A stretch of 64,000 nt of DNA from Sapria himalayana (lineage: Eukaryota; Streptophyta; Magnoliopsida; Malpighiales; Rafflesiaceae). The notes beneath the pieces were generated by a model that was not told where the DNA came from, made no database searches, and saw only the letters and a list, made by a program, of their open reading frames with translations. This document shows, piece by piece, positions 58,211-64,000 of this stretch (position 1 is its first letter; every line of letters begins with the position of its first letter). The position numbers and the translations under genes are program-made. The stretch covers positions 4,820,261-4,884,260 of the forward strand of contig JAREIK010001468.1 in the NCBI GenBank assembly GCA_029783825.1. Direction: 5' to 3'.

Positions 58211-60780
58211 ATGAGTCATTAATAAGTTTAGTTGTTGAACATTTGATAGTCATTCGAAATTTTTATAATCAATGACTGCTATTGATCCTCTAACTTTTCA
58301 TGTAAGAAATATTTTGATTTAATTGATGGCTTGCATTTAGTTTCTTGTTGATTTAAATATGTTTTCAGATCAATAGCATATCCTTGGCTAGTTATATACA
58401 TTGTATTATTTGATAAACTAATCTAAAACATACCTAAAAACATTTTAACTTATTATTTGCTAGCAATTTTAATGTTTTTTACATGACCAATTTGAATCTT
58501 AAGCAGGTTAATTTTCTTACTAATCATGTGGCATCTTTTTTTAGGTATGTGTTAATTGGATTAATTTCATAGCTAAAAGCTTAATTTGTCAAAATTACTA
58601 ATTTTTTGCCCCTCACTTTCCCGTCTCCCAATATCCAACTCATACTATTCAATAGTCTATTTATAAGCCTTGAGGCCTAGGAGTCGGAGTAGATAAGACC
58701 GTGTCGACCACATGATAGGTGATCTAAAAAAAGCACCCTGAGAAAGCATCTCTGATGTGTCTAGGGATCAAACTTATGCCCCAAAGATTAGAATTCATCC
58801 TCTTTTGTCAATGAGATTATCAAGTGGTTTGTTTGAAAAAAAATTATATGATAAATTCAACTTTTATGATAAGAATTAGTTGCATATTTTTGTTAAACCA
58901 ATGATGAAACTTGAATGTTCCTAAAATTAATTTGAGATTTTAAAAGTTTTTTCTTTCTAAATTCCATCACATTGATCATTATCAATTATCTCATCCTAGC
59001 TCACACCATTGTTTTTTGAAATAAATTTTACTTTTTCCTTTGATGGAATCATTTGCGCCCTCGTGCACAGCTATTAAGGTCTTGATACTTCAAAAATGAA
59101 TCCATGTGTTTGGAATGGGTCATTGGTTTCGTTATAGCATAACCAAGTTCCTAAAAATAATATCGAACATTTAAACTAGCAAACTTTGTATCAATGATAC
59201 TATAATTTTTTCCCCATAAAACAATCTTAATTTCCATAATTATATAATTAAATAATAATAAGTAGTTGCCCTCAATTAACTTTCAAGCAATAAGCCAATT
59301 CATTTGTTATGATATGTGCTTGATCATAAATACATCACAGCATGCATCCCATAATAAATATTTTTTGAGTTGTGTAAACGGTTGTTTTTTATGGGGTTAT
59401 AGAGATAAAAATAGACAATTATAATTATTTTGAAAATATGTTGTGTTATAAACTAAATTAAAATTATAAAAGAAACTTCTGAGATTAGGTTATATTTATT
59501 TTTCGCATGAAATGCCCCATTTGGGTCTCATGATAGGAAGTTTGGATCTCTCACATACTTCATATTGTCAATCTTTTCAAAAAAGAAATACAAAAAATAA
59601 AGCAATATTTTTATAGAAATTAGTAATAGCTATTTCTAACATTGGAGGGAAATCATGAAAGATGTTAGACAAGATGATGATGAGTGATGATAAACTAGAT
59701 GAAGGGTGAGAAAATCAAGAGTGTCTGTGATTTCAAGAAATATGTTTACTTAGATGTTGTCTAACTATTGTTTGTGCAATAAATTATTGTTTAAAATACA
59801 AGTGATAGTTCAACATATGAAAACTAAGAAGAAAATGAGTAATACAAAATTCATTTGAAAATTGTAATGAGGTAAATAAAAACATAGAAGAAAATGAATT
59901 TATAAAATTGATAGGTTCTAACAAGAGTAGTTGAGGTAAAAGTAACCATTTTTTTTTTGTTTTAGCAAATAACGAGTTATCCTTTGATCTATCTTACCTT
60001 TATGAGTGACAAAAGTAAATGTGACCATATAATAATAAAAACATCCCATAATTTGACCTATTTCAAAACAAGTACTTAAAATAATTAGATCGGCCATTAT
60101 CGATCTCCTCGAATGAGAAAGTGAAAGTAATATAGCTTTATGCCTTTTTCTAGTCAAACGAGCTATCAACTCGTTTATATTTGTAGGGACTACTTTCTTG
60201 ATTAAAGTTGATCATCAACACATACATGTCTATATTTGTGCAACATGGAATTAGTACTTGCATTTTTGCATAAGGTACTTACCAAATTTGAAGAAACTAT
60301 AGCCTAAGTAACATAAAAAATTGTCCTTTTTCTATATCTCAATCATTGTCATCCTTTTGATTGAATTCTGATAGTCTTTATAGAATCTACCTATATGACA
60401 TGAACTATCCAATATTTTAATGGTTGGTTAGTTCATTCAAACATATGAGATATGTTGGACATCTATTACAACTAGCCGGCATCTAATGTTGATCATTAAG
60501 CATATTATTTCAACTTTATTATATTGCCAAATTATGTTGATTAGATAGTGGCTTGAAACTTGCTGGTGAGGATATCTCATCAACAAGGATTCATAAGCAT
60601 TTAGGTTGAACAAATGAAAGACAACCCTATTTAAGTCATTAAACAAGTATAGAGTTTTCTAAAATACTCAATGTACCCTAATTAAGTTATTTTAATAAGT
60701 ATATTAAGTACAATTATTATAATACCATAATAACATGCTTTTTTAAGCCAAAAACAACTTTCAATGTTACGCAAAAATAC
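58211..60780. other. AT-rich intergenic DNA
   Basis: No gene seen. A block at about 58660-58840 (gggatcaaacttatgcccc, then gtcaatgagattatcaagtgg) resembles the reverse complement of a tRNA-like SINE and is similar in layout to 13860-13960. Small open frames lack any motif. Confidence 0.6.
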
Positions 60781-60784
60781 CCAG

Positions 60785-62275
60785 CTTACTCTTATGTTTG
60801 CATATTCATTTTATTAGTTAACATTATTTACTCTAAGTTTGCATAAATTTGATGGATTATCATTTAACTTGGTAGGGTAATTTAGTTAAAAATCAATAAA
60901 TTAAGTATAATTTAGCTTTAAAATAAAATTATGTTATCAAGCAATTGGTAGTAGGGTTTATAAGACATTCTTCATAACTTAATGTCTTTATGTAAATTAA
61001 GTATACATTGTAAAACAACATAATTGTATTGCTTAAAATTGAAAATAACTCTAAGAAATAAGTAACAATATTGTTACTCATCCCATCTTACCCTACATGT
61101 AACTTACTTTGTTTTTTTAAAAAATTTGAAGACATTACTTTAAGTCTCATTTAACTTTAGTAATGAATTAAAATAATTTCACTTTTTTTTAAGCCCATAT
61201 CTTCATTTTACAATTTATCCTCAATTATCTAAGTCATCATCATTAACATTGATACTCATGGATCTCCTTCACCATGGTTAGAGTTTTTCATTATAAATAT
61301 ACCAACTAAAAGTAAACTTGGTAAAATTGTGGGTAAGCCTTACCCAATACTTTTGTAAATAACGAAGTAATTAGTATTTTAAAAAATTGTAAGTAGGCAT
61401 TTCCCAGTTTGAAAATATTAGATAGCCTGCAAAGGTTATTAAGTCATCTTCTATGTGATAAAAGCATAAAATATTAAGTATCAATCACTAAAAATTTGTC
61501 AAACTAATTATCTAAGAGATTATTTCATTATGTACTATATTTTATGCTATTTGGTTAATCAACAATTGGATCGACATAAATAACACAAAATTTGTTTAAT
61601 AGTTCAATGAAAAATTAATGCAAAAAAATAATAAAAAAAAGTTATATTATAATCTCACTTACAACACCCATTAGAAAATTTAAAGCCAAGTAAAAAGTCA
61701 TGAAAACTTTAATCACAAAATCAGGCCAAATTTTATCCGATATAAAATCTTTCATTTCTATTGGCATTGATTACTAACATAAAAATACAAAATTGTTATT
61801 TAATTAAGTACAATTAAAATTTTGTAAAAATCACACAAATAATAATTTATTGATACATTGGCTATACGAAGAATATTATTAATGTAATACTTATAAATGA
61901 TTTTGAATTTTCAAAATATTTTCTCTAACTTCCACTATAATTCAGAATATCCATAAAATTTGCATTGGTAATAAAATCAATTTAGTGAATATTCATGTTT
62001 CTATTTATGAGATTACATCATATATCTCTTTTATCTCAAAAAAAATCATAAACATAGTCAATGCTCGTATGCTCATCATATTTCATACAATGACATTTGC
62101 ACATGATATATGATATTGAATGGAATGCCAAAAAAAAACTATTTAATAAAAAAAGTATTATATAAAATAAGATAAAAATACTTTATTAGATAAATATATA
62201 ATCTTACCTCGATATCTTTGATGTCCAATGAGTTATCATCGACAAACAATTCTTATGGTTTATCTTGAATGATTA
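60785..62275. repeat. Diverged direct duplication, copy 1
   Basis: Shares ordered blocks with 62730-64000: caacataattgtattgctta (61017), actaacataaaaatacaaaa (61771) and a terminal block near 62200-62250 (tttgatgtccaatgagttatc). Offset falls from about 1945 to 1745 bp because of indels. Non-coding as far as I can see. Confidence 0.85.
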
Positions 62276-62729
62276 GCCTTCAATTTTCTAAATTCTTTAA
62301 GCATGCAATTACCTATATGATATATGGTCATAGTTTGGATCTTCTATCTAAAATAACATTAATATCCATAGAAAAAGTAATCTTCATATGCTAGAAACAT
62401 ATAGGGTCTAACTCAGGGTAGGTGGATTTGAATGATTTCCACAAACTCAATATATCAAAATTATTATTATTATATATCATGTGACATGATGCGACATTAA
62501 TTAATATCTAAGTATCAAAATAATTTACTTCGCACGGATAAGTTGGATGAGAAATCATCACCAAATGAGGATCTCTCATTCGGTGATATGTCAACGACAT
62601 AAAATTTGATAGACATGTCCAATAGTTTATTTGATATGTCCAAGCCATGCTTTGTCATGTTTGAGTTGTGACCAAAGCCTTTGATTGGCTATTTGGTCAA
62701 AAACGTGTCTAATAGTAAAAATATCTAAC

Positions 62730-64000
62730 TTAATCTTAAGTTTGGATATTAATTTTATTTATTATCCTTATTTTCTCTAATATTATAAACATGATGAATT
62801 AATATTTAACTAAAAATAGGTAATTTAGTATGAGAATGCTTAAATTATGTCAATAAATTGAGTATGACTTAGCTTAAATTCAAATTATGTCATCAAGCAA
62901 CAAGTATTAAGTTTTATAAGTCAATCTTCATGTCATTATGTAAATAAGTAATTATTTTAAAACAACATGATTGTATTGCTTAAAATTGAAAGTAACTTTA
63001 AGGAATAAGTAAAAATATTATCACTCATCATATCTTATCATACATGTAACTTACTTTTTTTTTATTTGAAGACATGACTTTAAGTCTCATATTATGAGGT
63101 TTGAATAATGAATTAATTATAATATTCAGTTAGAGTTTTTCATTATAAATATACCAATTGAAAGCAAACCTAGTAAAATTATGAGTAAACCTTACCCAAC
63201 ACTTTTTAAAATAATGAATTAATTAGCATGTTATAAAATCATAAGGCTTTTCCCAATTCAAAAATATCATATAGCACGCAAAGACATGTTACTTCCTTGA
63301 TACAACAAATATTATTTAAGTCATCTACACAAATAACACAAAATTTATCAATTTAACAATTCAAAAAAAAATTCATTATAAAAAAAAGTTATATTAGAAT
63401 CTCACTTACCATCACCCATTATTAAAAATTGAGCCAAGTGAAAAGTCATGAAAACTCTAACCACAAAATCAATCCAAATTTTCTCTGACATATAATATTT
63501 CATTTCTATTGACATTGATTACTAACATAAAAATACAAAATTTTATTTAATTAAGTATAATCAAAATTTTATATAAATCACACTAATAATAATTTATTGA
63601 TACCTCACCTATGTGAAGAATAATATTCTACGTAATACTCAAATATTATTCTGCATTTTCAAAATATTTTCCCTCACTTCCACTATAATTCATAACTTTC
63701 ATAAAATTTTCATTAGTAATATAATTAAGTTAGTAAATCTTCATATTTTTGTTTGTGAGATTATACCATATATCTCTTTTGTCATAATGAAAATACTCCT
63801 TGAAAATAGTCAATGTTGATATGCTCATCATATTTTATACAATGATATTAATAAATAATTGATGATATTTAATGGAATACCAACACAACCTATTTAATAA
63901 AATTAATTACTATATAAAATAAGATCTAAATAATTTATAAAATAAAGATATAATCTACCTCAATATCCTTGATGTCCCTTAAGTTATCATCGGCCAATGA
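62730..64000. repeat. Diverged direct duplication, copy 2 (runs off the window)
   Basis: Counterpart of 60785-62275: aacaacatgattgtattgct (62962), actaacataaaaatacaaaa (63520) and gatgtcccttaagttatcat (63970). The repeat unit may continue beyond the window, so a longer tandem array is possible. Confidence 0.85.

Overview
The window is nuclear DNA of a seed plant, most likely an angiosperm. It holds spliced genes with GT-AG introns, a plant-type GH1 beta-glucosidase, a plant-type agmatine deiminase, Copia retrotransposons primed by initiator-Met tRNA, hAT transposons and tRNA-like SINEs, all in very AT-rich, repeat-dense DNA. Introns of 4 to 22 kb point to a large, TE-swollen genome. I cannot fix the clade from sequence alone; a monocot such as an orchid is only a guess.

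Layout: (a) 1-2.2 kb, 5' part of a decayed Copia element on the minus strand, lying just upstream of the last exon of an actin-interacting protein 1 (AIP1)-like WD40 gene (2755-3012, plus strand). (b) 3.9-13.1 kb, a complete 11-exon beta-glucosidase gene (BGLU44-like, 515 codons, both catalytic Glu present). Its introns carry a 3.6-kb hAT transposon, a related 520-bp MITE ending 12 bp before exon 4, and a 0.74-kb minisatellite in intron 10. (c) 14.1-51.2 kb, minus strand and convergent with the glucosidase, a complete agmatine deiminase (AIH) gene. I reconstructed ten exons (390 codons, every junction in frame) spread over 37 kb. Intron 4 is 21.9 kb and contains a 6.1-kb satellite array of 13 monomers of about 469 bp, a MITE and a decayed Copia element. 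(d) 51.5-52.1 kb, a 0.56-kb TG-rich array upstream of AIH. (e) 52.5-58.2 kb, an almost intact Copia element on the minus strand (two LTRs, PBS, polypurine tract, 5-bp target duplication, one polyprotein frame with only two internal stops). Its LTRs carry an antisense gene-like open frame. (f) 58.2-64 kb, AT-rich intergenic DNA with a diverged direct duplication of at least 1.2 kb.

One hAT family links the region: the 3.6-kb element with transposase remnants and four 444-520 bp derivatives share TAGAGGTGTCA termini and 8-bp target duplications. The two enzymes are not an operon-like unit. AIH acts in the arginine-decarboxylase route to putrescine; the glucosidase is a predicted secretory-pathway glycosidase. 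No new enzymatic system is evident. The notable biology is structural: intact genes maintained around very large TE- and satellite-filled introns, an insertion that duplicated part of a splice acceptor tract, and a possible host-gene fragment inside LTRs.
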